From NCBI GenBank assembly GCA_003144015.1, contig QFWS01000002.1, positions 434,001-498,000 of the forward strand: 64,000 nucleotides of DNA. Reading direction: 5' to 3'. Source of the DNA: Flavobacteriaceae bacterium LYZ1037 (GTDB lineage: Bacteria > Bacteroidota > Bacteroidia > Flavobacteriales > Flavobacteriaceae). Shown one piece after another: positions 8,138-17,929 of this stretch (within the stretch, counting starts at the first letter, position 1; each line of letters starts with the position of its first letter). Below the pieces are notes generated by a model. That model worked only from the letters and a program-made list of their open reading frames with translations, had not been told where the DNA came from and searched no databases. Made by a program: the position numbers and the translations under genes.

Positions 8138-9426
8138 TGGACCCAGAAGTCATTATAATTATAGTCTCATTAATTTTATCTGCTTTTTTCTCTGGAATGG
8201 AGATTGCTTATGTGTCTTCTAATAAAATTCATATAGAAATTGAGAAAAAACAGCAAGGGATTCTTGCCAAGATATTAACCAAACTTACTGCAAAACCATC
8301 TAAATTTATTGCTACCATGCTTATTGGTAATAATATTGCATTGGTTATTTATGGGTTTTTTATGGGAGATTTGCTAGTAAATTGGTTTCAATCTTTTCTA
8401 CCTTCAAGTTCTCAAACAGTAAATTTTTTATTAGTAGATTTTAGTCTGTTATCACAAACTATTATTTCTACCATCGTTATTTTAATAACAGCCGAGTTTT
8501 TACCAAAAGTATTCTTTCAAATTTATGCTAATTCATTATTGAAACTATTAGCAATTCCAGCCTATTTGTTCTATGGCTTATTCACCTTTATTTCAGATTT
8601 TGTTATTTGGATTTCAGATTTAGTACTTAAAAAATTCTTTAAAACCGAAGGAGACCAAATACAACTAGTTTTTTCTAAAGTAGAACTGGTAAATTATATC
8701 AGTGAGCAAATGGAATCTGTAGAAGAACATGACGATATAGATACCGAGATTCAAATTTTTCAAAATGCATTAGAATTTTCTGAAGTAAAAGCTAGAGAAG
8801 TCATGATCCCTCGAACAGAAATTACAGCTGTGGATGTAAGTGAGTCTTCCAAGAACTTGAATGCGCTTTTTACCGAAACAGGGTATTCTAAAATCTTAAT
8901 TTATAAAGATACTATAGACGATATTTTAGGCTATGTACACTCCTTCGAGCTTTTTAAAAAACCTAAAAGTTTAAAATCTATTCTGGTTCCAGTAGAATTT
9001 GTTCCTGAAACCATGCTGATAAAAGATATTTTGAGTAATCTAATTAAGAAGCGTAAAAGTATTGCAATTGTTTTAGATGAATATGGAGGAACTTCAGGAA
9101 TTATAACAGTAGAAGATATAGTTGAAGAGCTTTTTGGCGAAATTGAAGACGAACATGATACTATAGTGTTAATTGAAGAAAAACTTGATGACGATTTATA
9201 TAAGTTTTCAGCTAGATTAGAAGTCGATTATATTAATGAAGCCTTTAAAATAAATCTTCCAGAAAGTGAGAATTATGAAACTCTTGGAGGGTTTATTGTC
9301 GATTTTACAGAGGAGATTCCTCAACAAAACAGTATTGTAAAAATAGATAGATTTCAATTTACTATTCTCGAAGTTTCTAATACTAAAATCGATTTAGTAG
9401 AACTTAAAATATTAGACTCCGACTAA
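8137..9426 (+). CDS. CNNM/CorC-type transporter (DUF21, CBS, CorC_HlyC)
   Basis: 429 residues in the order expected of the family once called hemolysin-like. A DUF21/CNNM transmembrane domain (about 1-190, with AFFSGMEIAYVSSNK and IGNNIALVIYG) comes first. A CBS pair follows (about 210-330, with EVMIPRTEITAVD and IVLDEYGGTSGIITVEDIVEELFGEIEDE). Last is a CorC_HlyC domain (about 345-425, ETLGGFIVDFTEEIP). Members export or regulate Mg2+ and other divalent metals; 'hemolysin' is a historical label. It sits between a small membrane protein and the PpiD-like chaperone, on the same strand. Confidence 0.9.
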   Translation: MDPEVIIIIVSLILSAFFSGMEIAYVSSNKIHIEIEKKQQGILAKILTKLTAKPSKFIATMLIGNNIALVIYGFFMGDLLVNWFQSFLPSSSQTVNFLLVDFSLLSQTIISTIVILITAEFLPKVFFQIYANSLLKLLAIPAYLFYGLFTFISDFVIWISDLVLKKFFKTEGDQIQLVFSKVELVNYISEQMESVEEHDDIDTEIQIFQNALEFSEVKAREVMIPRTEITAVDVSESSKNLNALFTETGYSKILIYKDTIDDILGYVHSFELFKKPKSLKSILVPVEFVPETMLIKDILSNLIKKRKSIAIVLDEYGGTSGIITVEDIVEELFGEIEDEHDTIVLIEEKLDDDLYKFSARLEVDYINEAFKINLPESENYETLGGFIVDFTEEIPQQNSIVKIDRFQFTILEVSNTKIDLVELKILDSD

Positions 9427-9526
9427 TTTCCTAACCTTATTATAATTAAAGCATCTTTCTACTTTTATTATTAAATAGAAAATGGTATTTTCGCGCACGA
9501 TAATTTATAATTTATAGAAATAAAAA

Positions 9527-11653
9527 ATGGCAGTTTTAAATAAAATTAGACAACGTGGACTTTTCTTAATCATAGTGATTGCGTTAGCGTTATTCTCTTT
9601 TGTAATTGGAGATTTGTTTAGAAATACAGATGCATTAGTAGGAAAATCTCAAAATATTGTGGCAACAATTAACGGGAAAGATATTACTCGTGATGACTTT
9701 TTGCAAAAGGTAGAATTGGCTCAAAGACAACTTGGTGCTAATGGAACCAACACGCAAGCAATGAATAGAGTTTGGGATCAAGAGGTAAGACAAGCTGTAT
9801 TAGAAACACAATTTGAAGAACTTGGAATTACAGTTGAAAAAGATCAAATGAGAGATCTGTTAAGAACAAACTTAGCAAATAGCCCAGAGTTTCAAAATGA
9901 AGTTGGTGTTTTTGACGAAAATAAATTAAACGAATATATCGCTAATCTAAAAGAAACATCTGCAGTTGCTTATAAGCAATGGGTTGATTACGAAAACAAT
10001 ATTGCTGTTAGTGCTTTACAACAAGACTATTTTAATATGGTTAAAGCTGGAATGTCTGGAACTTTAGCGGAAGGAAAATTAGAGCACACCTTAGAAAACG
10101 AACAAGTAGATATTAAATATGTTCAAATTCCGTATGCTTCTATAGTCGATAGTACTGTTTCTGTGTCTAAATCGGAAATCACTTCATACATCAATAAGCA
10201 TAAAAAACAATATGAAGTAGATGCAACTAGAGATCTTCAATATGTAGAATTTAAAGAACTTGCTACGGTAGAAGACGAAAACATCATTAAAGAAGACTTA
10301 AGCAACCTGTTGAAAGACCAAGTGGTTTACAACGAGGTGACAAAAAATAACGATACCGTTAAAGGTTTTGCACATGTAAAGAATAACAAAGCTTATATCA
10401 ATTCCAATTCAGATCTTAAATTTGAAGATCGATTTGTATTTAAATCGGAATTACCTGCATCAATTGCAGATACAATTTTTAAAATGAATGTTGGCGAAGT
10501 ATACGGTCCTTATAAAGATGGTACTCACTTTAAACTATCTAAAGTAGTTGCTGCTATTCAAATGCCAGATTCTGTTAAAGCAAGACATATATTAATTCCA
10601 TTTGTTGGTGCTTCAAGTGCTCAGCCAAATGTTACACAAACAGAAACTCAAGCTAAGCATACAGCAGATAGTTTGTTAACAATCTTAAAGTCTAATAAAT
10701 CTAGATTCCCAGAGTTTGTTACAACCTATTCTTCAGATCAAGGAAGTATTGAAAAAGGTGGTAGTTACGACTACTTTACCTATCCAACAATGGTAGAAGA
10801 ATTTAGAGATTTTGTTTTCGAAAACAAGGTGGGAGATATGGATGTGGTTAAAACAACGTTTGGATTCCATATTATAGAAATTGAAGGTCAGAAAAACCTA
10901 CAACGTGCTATAAAAGTTGGAACAATTGCTAGATTAATTGAGCCATCTGAAACAACCATTAATCAAGTATTTAGAGATGCTTCTAATTTTGAAATTGCTA
11001 TTGATAAGGGTGATTTTCAAGAAGCAGCTTCATCAAAAGGATATGTTGTGCTTCCAGTTAATGGTATTAAAATTTTAGATGAAAATATTCCAGGATTAAA
11101 TAGCCAAAGAGCAATGGTTCGTTGGGCATTTGAAAAGGGAACAGATGTTGGAGATGCTAAACGTTTTAACCTGAATGGAGGTTACGCTATTGTGCAAATA
11201 ACAGCTAAAAACCCTGAAGGTTTAATGAATACAGAGCAAGCTTCTGTTACAGCTTTACCAGCTATTAGAAAAGAAAAGAAAGCCAAATTAATTAAAGATA
11301 GAATATCTGCAACAACTGTTGAAGATGTTGCTGCTGCAGAAGGACAAACTGTTAAAACAGCTTTAGCAATTAATATGAAAAATCCAACTATCTCAGGTGC
11401 CGGAAAAGAAGGTGTCGTAGTTGGTACTGCTTTTGGATTAAAAGAAGGCGAAACATCTAAGTTGATTGAAGGTGAAAAAGGGGTTTACATGGTTCAAGTA
11501 ACTAAAAAAACGCCAGCTACAGAATTAGATAACTATCAAGGATTTGCTAATCAAGTTGGAGCTAGTAAGATTGGTAATGTAAACACGAATCTTTACAATG
11601 CTTTAAAAGACGCTTCAGACATTGAAGATAATAGAGCAAATACAGTACAGTAA
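9527..11653 (+). CDS. PpiD/SurA-like periplasmic peptidyl-prolyl isomerase
   Basis: 708 residues. An N-terminal membrane anchor (residues 11-30, LFLIIVIALALFSFVIGDLF) is followed by a SurA_N_3-type chaperone region containing the INGKDITRDDF segment. A parvulin (PPIC) domain starts at about residue 349 with VKARHILIPFVG and includes SSDQGSIEKGGSYDYF and FGFHIIEIE. The long C-terminal part is a second chaperone-like region. The architecture matches PpiD: an inner-membrane-tethered periplasmic foldase helping secreted and outer-membrane proteins. It closes the forward envelope run. A possible -7 box (TATTTTCG, 9486-9493) suggests its own promoter. Confidence 0.88.
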   Translation: MAVLNKIRQRGLFLIIVIALALFSFVIGDLFRNTDALVGKSQNIVATINGKDITRDDFLQKVELAQRQLGANGTNTQAMNRVWDQEVRQAVLETQFEELGITVEKDQMRDLLRTNLANSPEFQNEVGVFDENKLNEYIANLKETSAVAYKQWVDYENNIAVSALQQDYFNMVKAGMSGTLAEGKLEHTLENEQVDIKYVQIPYASIVDSTVSVSKSEITSYINKHKKQYEVDATRDLQYVEFKELATVEDENIIKEDLSNLLKDQVVYNEVTKNNDTVKGFAHVKNNKAYINSNSDLKFEDRFVFKSELPASIADTIFKMNVGEVYGPYKDGTHFKLSKVVAAIQMPDSVKARHILIPFVGASSAQPNVTQTETQAKHTADSLLTILKSNKSRFPEFVTTYSSDQGSIEKGGSYDYFTYPTMVEEFRDFVFENKVGDMDVVKTTFGFHIIEIEGQKNLQRAIKVGTIARLIEPSETTINQVFRDASNFEIAIDKGDFQEAASSKGYVVLPVNGIKILDENIPGLNSQRAMVRWAFEKGTDVGDAKRFNLNGGYAIVQITAKNPEGLMNTEQASVTALPAIRKEKKAKLIKDRISATTVEDVAAAEGQTVKTALAINMKNPTISGAGKEGVVVGTAFGLKEGETSKLIEGEKGVYMVQVTKKTPATELDNYQGFANQVGASKIGNVNTNLYNALKDASDIEDNRANTVQ

Positions 11654-11673
11654 AAAATATTTTAGATATTTTG

Positions 11674-11704
11674 AAAAGCTTCACAGACATGTGGAGCTTT
11701 TTTT
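11674..11704 (+). terminator. Terminator after the PpiD-like gene
   Basis: An 11-bp stem with one G-U pair (11674-11684 with 11691-11701, core GCTTCAC/GTGGAGC) has a 6-base loop and a T-run to 11704. It sits between convergent genes. The opposite strand has a shorter T-run, so it may also work weakly for the GHMP kinase gene. Confidence 0.8.
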
Positions 11705-11710
11705 ATGGAC

Positions 11711-12622
11711 TTATTTTATCATTTCAGAATAAGGGATTATGGTTTCATATCCTTTACCCTTGAAGTAATCAGTTGGGTTTTCTTCAGAAGTCACTAAAAC
11801 AAAATCTCCTCCCCAAGCTCCAAGACTTTTTATGGAACCTTTAAAATCTGAAAATAGTTGTTCTTTTACAGGAGCTTGATGGATGATGTTTGAAATAATC
11901 CTTTCATGGTCATTTATTAGCAAATTAAATTCTGAAATAGTCGAACATGAAATTAATTTTGAAGTAATGTTATTTATCTCTTTTACGGTTTTAGCTTTAT
12001 TAGTTGCATTGGTTTTATATTGGGCTATACCGTCACGACTATCTTGCTTTTTGTTTAAGTACACAAAATAAAGTACCTTTTTAAAAGTTGGATTAAAGAC
12101 AACTTCTTTAATGGTTCTTTGATTATTCTTTAATTGATAGCTTATAGGAAAGTTGTTTTCAGCACATGCAATATCATATCCAGAACCACCAAATGTTAAT
12201 TCTAAAAGCTTGTAGGCATCTACTTGAGCCCAATTAGCTATATTATTGATTAAAGTAGATGAAGTCCCTAGTCCCCAATCTTGAGGAAATCCCAGTTTCG
12301 TTTCAACGTAACATCCAGTATCTAAAAACTCTGGATTAAGCTTTTTTGCTTCTTGAAGGATGTTTAGTAGACGATTTGTTATTTTATGGTCATCTTTAAC
12401 GTGTTTCAGAATCTCATGATTGCTTAAAATAAAAGTCGTTTCAAACCAAATATTATTTTCATAGTCAAAACTTTTCCAAGTAACTTTAGATTCATCTAAA
12501 GGTTGGATTTCTAAAGACTGTCCAAATTTTGTTGGAATTGCTAAAGACAAAGCACCATCCAAAACCACGTATTCACCTGTGAGTAATAATTTTCCGTTGC
12601 TATAATGGGTTTCGGATGTCAT
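11711..12622 (-). CDS. GYDIA-family GHMP kinase (mevalonate pathway)
   Basis: 303 residues. The GHMP features are the N-terminal NGKLLLTGEYVVLDGALSLAIP, the ATP-binding GLGTSS loop at 117-122, and the GGSGYDIACAE block (GYDIA at 148-152), which names a Bacteroidetes-type subfamily. The family phosphorylates mevalonate or phosphomevalonate for isoprenoid synthesis. Being directly downstream of HMG-CoA reductase on the same strand (31 bases apart) supports a role in the mevalonate route. Which phosphorylation step it performs is not decided by sequence. It is shorter than typical 320-residue mevalonate kinases. Confidence 0.85.
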   Translation of the reverse strand: MTSETHYSNGKLLLTGEYVVLDGALSLAIPTKFGQSLEIQPLDESKVTWKSFDYENNIWFETTFILSNHEILKHVKDDHKITNRLLNILQEAKKLNPEFLDTGCYVETKLGFPQDWGLGTSSTLINNIANWAQVDAYKLLELTFGGSGYDIACAENNFPISYQLKNNQRTIKEVVFNPTFKKVLYFVYLNKKQDSRDGIAQYKTNATNKAKTVKEINNITSKLISCSTISEFNLLINDHERIISNIIHQAPVKEQLFSDFKGSIKSLGAWGGDFVLVTSEENPTDYFKGKGYETIIPYSEMIK

Positions 12623-12653
12623 CTTTAAAATTCAAAGTTTAGATATTTGGACT

Positions 12654-13973
12654 TTATTGTTCTCGTAAATTATTTATGGCTTCCACAACAGAGCTATGTG
12701 TTGCAGTATGTGATTTAAAATATTCTATTAACGTATTCTTCTCTTCTTGAGTAGCCTCAAACTGATTTAGAATATTCATTAAGTGCATTTTCATGTGTCC
12801 TTCCTGAATCCCTGTGGTTGTTAAAGAACGTAAAGCAGCAAAGTTTTGTGCTAATCCGGCTACTGCTACAATCTGCATGAGTTCTTTAGCTGTTGGATTG
12901 TGTAATAATTCTAAGGCTAATTTTACTAATGGGTGTAAACTAGTTAAGCCTCCCACAGTTCCTAAAGCCAAAGGGATTTCTATCCAAAAATAAAAAATAT
13001 CGTTTTCAATTTTTGCATGCGTTAAACTGCTGTATATGCCATTTCTAGAAGCATAAGCATGAACACCAGCTTCAACAGCTCTAAAATCGTTCCCTGTAGC
13101 TAGAACAACAGCGTCAATACCATTCATGATGCCTTTATTGTGTGTTACGGCCCGAAAAGGTTCTATCTCTGCTATTTTAACTGCCTGAATGAATTTTTTT
13201 GCAAATTCTTCTGGATTGATAGATGGATCTTCGGTTAAATCTTTAACAGGACAACTTACTTCAGCTCTTACCAAGCAATTAGGAACGTAATTGGAAAGAA
13301 TACTCATAATAACATCAATGTCCTTTTCTTTTTCTGAAAAACCATCATATAGTAGCGCTTCTTCTCTAAAGGTTTTAGCAAATTGCTCCAAACAGGAATT
13401 GATAAAATTGGCTCCCATGGCATCTAGAGTTTCAAACGTAGCATGCAACTGAAAATAACCATCAATACATTCAGTTTTGTCACGAAGCTCTATATCTAAA
13501 ATGCCACCACCGCGTTTTTCCATGTTTTTGGTAATGAGTTGTGTGGCTTGAATAAGTTTGGATTTTACTGTCTTAAAAAAAGTATTTAAAACCGGAAAGT
13601 CGCCATGAAATATAAAATGTACTTGACCAATTTTGGTAGTTGATAACACTTCAGCTTTAAAACCACCTCTTTCAAACCAAAATTTGGCAGCTTTACTAGC
13701 AGCAGCAACAACAGAGCTTTCCTCTATAGCCATTGGTATGGCGTGCATTTTATTATTTATTAAAAAATTTGGAGCCACCCCAAAAGGCAAATAATAATTG
13801 GTAATGGTGTTTTCTATAAACTCGTCGTGTAATTGCTGTAGCTTGATGTTTGAATTCCAATATTGTTTGATAATGTTTTTGGCATTATCATTATTGTTGA
13901 AATAGGTGGCTACAATCCAATCGATCTTATGCGATTTAGAAAGTTTAGAAAAGCCGGAAATAGATTTACTCAT
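12654..13973 (-). CDS. mvaA: Class II hydroxymethylglutaryl-CoA reductase
   Basis: 439 residues, matching the compact class II ('degradative' type) enzyme without membrane segments. Visible catalytic blocks are ENTITNYYLPFGVAPNF near 54-70, Glu84 in MAIEESS, DAMGANFINS at 184-193, Lys280 in HNKGIMNGIDA, Asp296 in ATGNDFRA, and the GLTSLHPLVKLALELL stretch. The C-terminal flap carries the EGHMKMH histidine. It converts HMG-CoA to mevalonate. Despite the family label, its neighbour GHMP kinase and the need for menaquinone precursors suggest a biosynthetic role in flavobacteria. A perfect TATCTTTG -7 box lies 20 bases upstream. Confidence 0.93.
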   Translation of the reverse strand: MSKSISGFSKLSKSHKIDWIVATYFNNNDNAKNIIKQYWNSNIKLQQLHDEFIENTITNYYLPFGVAPNFLINNKMHAIPMAIEESSVVAAASKAAKFWFERGGFKAEVLSTTKIGQVHFIFHGDFPVLNTFFKTVKSKLIQATQLITKNMEKRGGGILDIELRDKTECIDGYFQLHATFETLDAMGANFINSCLEQFAKTFREEALLYDGFSEKEKDIDVIMSILSNYVPNCLVRAEVSCPVKDLTEDPSINPEEFAKKFIQAVKIAEIEPFRAVTHNKGIMNGIDAVVLATGNDFRAVEAGVHAYASRNGIYSSLTHAKIENDIFYFWIEIPLALGTVGGLTSLHPLVKLALELLHNPTAKELMQIVAVAGLAQNFAALRSLTTTGIQEGHMKMHLMNILNQFEATQEEKNTLIEYFKSHTATHSSVVEAINNLREQ

Positions 13974-13992
13974 GGAATTTAAATTGAAAACA

Positions 13993-14000
13993 CAAAGATA
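13993..14000 (-). promoter_or_regulatory. -7 promoter element for mvaA
   Basis: TATCTTTG on the minus strand is a full match to the flavobacterial -7 consensus TAnnTTTG, 20 bases upstream of the HMG-CoA reductase ATG. I could not identify a clear -33 TTG. Confidence 0.5.
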
Positions 14001-14122
14001 ATGTACTTGATACTAATAATATCTGAGTTACGCTACAAAAGCCTATTTAACTGTTAATATTTACGGTTTTTTGCTTATTTTTTAGTAAACTTGACATTAT
14101 TTTATCTTAAAGAAATTATTTA

Positions 14123-16354
14123 ATGAAATTCACAAAGCACCTGCTCCTTTTTTGCTTTTTCGCAACCCTTTTAGCATCAGCACAAAACAAAGAAATCTCA
14201 CTTGAAGAAATATGGGATGGAACCTTTAGGACTGAACGTATGGATGCCTTGCATTCCATGAAAAACGGACAACAATATTCTGTTCTTGATTTCGATAGAG
14301 CTTCAGGTACAACATCTATAGATGTTTACGACTATAAAACTTTAAAAAAAGTAAAAACATTAGTTAATTCAAGTGCAATTGAAGCCTTAACATATTTTAC
14401 AGATTATACGTTTAGTGATGATGAAAGTCAGATTCTTTTAGCAACAGATGTGGAATCTATTTTTAGACGCTCCTCTTTAGGGAAATACTTTATTTTCGAT
14501 ACAAAAACGCAGCAAGTAACGTTGGTTGCAGAAGAAAAAATACAAGAACCTACCTTTTCTCCAGACGGAAAAAAAATAGCTTATGGTTATAACAACAACC
14601 TTTTTGTAAAAGATTTAAATTCTGGTAAAACAACTCAAATAACGTTTGATGGTGAGAAAAATAAAATCATTAATGGTATTACAGATTGGGTTTACGAAGA
14701 AGAGTTTGGTTTTGTAAGAGCTTTTGAATGGAATGCAGATAGTAATAAAATAGCCTTTATTAGATTTGATGAAACCCTTGTGCCAGAATTTTCAATGGAT
14801 GTGTATGGTTCAGCACTCTACCAAACACAAGATGTTTTTAAATATCCAAAAGCGGGTGAAGCAAATGCCATTGTATCGCTTCATTTATATAAGTTAGATA
14901 CAGATAAAGCTTCAGAAGTCAAAGTGAATAAAGATTATAACGATTTTTATATTCCTAGAATTAAATGGACAAATGATCCAGATGTATTAAGTGCCCATTA
15001 TTTAAATAGACACCAAGACGAATTAGATTTGTGGTTAATTGATGCTGAAAAGCAATCTGCTAAATTAGTTTTAGAAGAAAGAGATGCTGCTTATGTGGAT
15101 GTAACAGACAACCTAACCTTTTTAAAAGATAACAGTTTTATTTGGACTAGTGAAAAAGATGGCTTTAATCATATTTACCATTATTCTAAAGAAGGAAGCT
15201 TGATTAATCAAGTAACTAAAGGGAATTGGGAAGTAACTAGCTATTATGGTTATGACGAAAAACACGATAAAATTTTCTATCAATCTACCGAAAACGGTTC
15301 TATCAACAGAGAAGTTTATTCCATAAAACTAAATGGAAGAGATAAAGTGCGATTAACAAAAAACGAAGGAACTAACAGAGCATCATTTAGTGCAGATTTT
15401 TCTTATTTTATAAATTCATTTTCTAGTGCTACAACGCCACCAGAATACACCTTGAACGATTCAAAATCTGGAAACTTAATAAAAAGCATTAAGGATAACG
15501 ATAAGCTATCAGACAAATTATTAGACTATAAAACATCTAAAAAAGAGTTTAGTACCATAAGTATAAATGGAAACGATTTAAACATGTGGATGATTAAACC
15601 TGCCAATTTCGACGAATCTAAACAGTATCCACTTTTCATGTATCAATATTCAGGACCAGGGTCGCAAAGCGTTTCTAACAGTTGGAATGGGGCTAACGAT
15701 TATTGGTATCAATATCTAGCTCAAAAAGGCTATATTGTCGTTTGTGTTGATGGTAGAGGAACAGGATATAAAGGTGCAGATTTTAAAAAAATGACTCAAA
15801 ACGAACTAGGCAAATACGAAGTCGAAGATCAAATAGATGCAGCTAAACAATTAGGACAATTACCTTATATTGATGCGTCTCGAATAGGGATTTGGGGTTG
15901 GAGTTATGGTGGATTTATGAGTAGTAATGCGCTTTTTAAAGGAAACGATGTTTTTAAAATGGCTATTGCGGTAGCACCAGTAACAAGCTGGCGTTTCTAC
16001 GATACTGTTTATACAGAACGTTATATGACAACACCTCAGGAAAACCCGAGTGGGTATGATGATAATTCACCGATAAACCATGTAGATAAATTAAAAGGTG
16101 ACTTTTTGTTGATTCATGGTACAGCAGACGATAATGTGCATGTGCAAAATACCATGCGTATGGTTGAGGCATTAGTACAAGCCAACAAACAATTTGAATG
16201 GATGATTTATCCAGACAAAAACCATGGCATCTATGGAGGCAACACACGTTTACATTTATATACTAAAATGTCCAATTTTATTGATAGTACTTTAGGTGAT
16301 AAAATAAATCAAAAAGTTGAAAAGACTGAAGAAAAAACGAAGATTAAAGGATAA
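14123..16354 (+). CDS. Dipeptidyl peptidase IV, S9B family
   Basis: 743 residues with a signal peptide (MKFTKHLLLFCFFATLLASAQ). The DPPIV N-terminal beta-propeller spans about 50-460. It includes the WVYEEEFG motif near residue 192, whose two Glu residues bind the substrate amino terminus. The C-terminal alpha/beta-hydrolase domain carries the triad: Ser594 in GWSYGG, Asp near 669 in GTADDNVH, and His near 700 in KNHGI. It removes X-Pro or X-Ala dipeptides from peptides in the periplasm. It is followed 30 bases later by two peptide transporters, so together they probably form a peptide-uptake set. It has a basic C-terminal tail of about 20 residues. Confidence 0.93.
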   Translation: MKFTKHLLLFCFFATLLASAQNKEISLEEIWDGTFRTERMDALHSMKNGQQYSVLDFDRASGTTSIDVYDYKTLKKVKTLVNSSAIEALTYFTDYTFSDDESQILLATDVESIFRRSSLGKYFIFDTKTQQVTLVAEEKIQEPTFSPDGKKIAYGYNNNLFVKDLNSGKTTQITFDGEKNKIINGITDWVYEEEFGFVRAFEWNADSNKIAFIRFDETLVPEFSMDVYGSALYQTQDVFKYPKAGEANAIVSLHLYKLDTDKASEVKVNKDYNDFYIPRIKWTNDPDVLSAHYLNRHQDELDLWLIDAEKQSAKLVLEERDAAYVDVTDNLTFLKDNSFIWTSEKDGFNHIYHYSKEGSLINQVTKGNWEVTSYYGYDEKHDKIFYQSTENGSINREVYSIKLNGRDKVRLTKNEGTNRASFSADFSYFINSFSSATTPPEYTLNDSKSGNLIKSIKDNDKLSDKLLDYKTSKKEFSTISINGNDLNMWMIKPANFDESKQYPLFMYQYSGPGSQSVSNSWNGANDYWYQYLAQKGYIVVCVDGRGTGYKGADFKKMTQNELGKYEVEDQIDAAKQLGQLPYIDASRIGIWGWSYGGFMSSNALFKGNDVFKMAIAVAPVTSWRFYDTVYTERYMTTPQENPSGYDDNSPINHVDKLKGDFLLIHGTADDNVHVQNTMRMVEALVQANKQFEWMIYPDKNHGIYGGNTRLHLYTKMSNFIDSTLGDKINQKVEKTEEKTKIKG

Positions 16355-16384
16355 AAAAATATTATACTAACTAACAAATAAAAT

Positions 16385-17902
16385 ATGTCAGATCAATTAG
16401 ACCATTTTAAAGAAGAACCTCAATTATTCGGCCATCCTAAAGGATTGTTCTATTTATTTTTTGCTGAACTATGGGAGCGTTTCAGTTTCTATGGTATGCG
16501 AGCCTTGTTAACCCTTTACATGGTTCAAGAAATATTCAAAGCTTTAGTAGATAAAGATGCAGCAACAGCTGTTGTTTATGCCTCTTATGGGTCGTTAGTT
16601 TATGCTTCTACTGTTATTGGAGGGCAGATTTCTGATAAAATTCTAGGAATGCGAAGCTCGATATTTTTAGGTGGTATTTTAATGGCCATTGGACACTTTG
16701 TCCTAGCCATAGAGAATAATATGGCATTTTTTACTGCCTTGGCATTTATTGTTGTTGGAAATGGATTTTTTAAACCCAATATTTCAACTTTTGTAGGATC
16801 TTTATATAAAGATGGTGATGTTAGAAAAGATTCCGGGTTTACTATTTTCTACATGGGGATTAATATTGGTGGCTTTGTAGCTCCATTACTTTGTGGTTGG
16901 TTAGCTGTAGAATATGGTTGGCATTACGGTTTTGGATTAGCAGGTATTGGCATGTTAACAGGCTTAATATTCTTTTGGAGTGGTATTAAAAAGAATGTTT
17001 TTGGAGATAGAGGTTTACCTCCTAATATGGAAGTATATGAAAAGAAAATGTTTGGGATACCTCAGAAGAATTTAATTCCTATTATTTCGGTTTTAGCAGT
17101 TCCAGTTATTGCTTATGTATTGTCGCAATATAAGGCTATTCTTGGTGAAGAAACTATTGTGAGTATCATATTTAAAGTTATTGGTGTCGCTATATTAATT
17201 TATCTAATAAGAATTATGATAAAAGCAACATTAGAAGAAAGAAAAAAACTAATCATGGCAGTTTTAATAACATTTTTCATGACGCTTTTTTGGGGATTCC
17301 ATGAATTATCAGGCAGTGTTATTACCTTATTTGCTTCAAGAAATGTAGACTTGACTCTAATTAATGCGAGTCAAACAAACGCTTTAAATTCTATGTTTAT
17401 CATTATTTTAGCAATTCCTATTTCATTGCTTTGGGCTTATTTATCTAAGAAAAACTTAAATCCTAGAACACCATATAAATTTGGTCTTGGATTGGTGTTG
17501 GCAGGTGCCAGTTTTTATATTTTAGCCATGAGTGCAGGAAGTGCAGATGAAAACGGGATGGTGCCATTTGCATATTTATTTATTATGTATTTAGTAATTT
17601 CTATTGGAGAATTATTTATGTCACCAGTTGGATTGTCTAAAATTACAGATTTATCACCAAAAAGAATCGTAGCATTCATGATGGGAATCTGGTTCTTATC
17701 TTCAGCTTATGCTTTTCAAATTGTAGGTTTTATTTCAAAACAATTAGCTGTAGAAAGTACAGATGTGAATGTAGGAGGCTTACAGACCTTAGCAATATAT
17801 ACAGATGGTTTTGGTTTAATCGCGAAATATGCATTGGGAGCAGGTCTTGTTGTTTTAATATTTTCTCCATTAATGAAAAAACTAATGGGTAATGTCCACT
17901 AA
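16385..17902 (+). CDS. POT family peptide:H+ symporter (first copy)
   Basis: 505 residues with about 12-14 membrane helices. The start ELWERFSFYGMRALLTLYMVQ holds the ExxERFxxYG motif of proton-coupled oligopeptide (POT/PTR) transporters. FFKPNISTFVG and FTIFYMGINIGGFVAPL (the PTR2 signature region) follow, and GELFMSPVGLS lies late in the protein. It imports di- and tripeptides across the inner membrane with protons. Located directly behind dipeptidyl peptidase IV, it would take up that enzyme's products. The second copy follows 27 bases later. Assignment is firm; substrate range is family knowledge. Confidence 0.93.
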   Translation: MSDQLDHFKEEPQLFGHPKGLFYLFFAELWERFSFYGMRALLTLYMVQEIFKALVDKDAATAVVYASYGSLVYASTVIGGQISDKILGMRSSIFLGGILMAIGHFVLAIENNMAFFTALAFIVVGNGFFKPNISTFVGSLYKDGDVRKDSGFTIFYMGINIGGFVAPLLCGWLAVEYGWHYGFGLAGIGMLTGLIFFWSGIKKNVFGDRGLPPNMEVYEKKMFGIPQKNLIPIISVLAVPVIAYVLSQYKAILGEETIVSIIFKVIGVAILIYLIRIMIKATLEERKKLIMAVLITFFMTLFWGFHELSGSVITLFASRNVDLTLINASQTNALNSMFIIILAIPISLLWAYLSKKNLNPRTPYKFGLGLVLAGASFYILAMSAGSADENGMVPFAYLFIMYLVISIGELFMSPVGLSKITDLSPKRIVAFMMGIWFLSSAYAFQIVGFISKQLAVESTDVNVGGLQTLAIYTDGFGLIAKYALGAGLVVLIFSPLMKKLMGNVH

Positions 17903-17929
17903 AAAATATACTAACTAAATTAATTATAT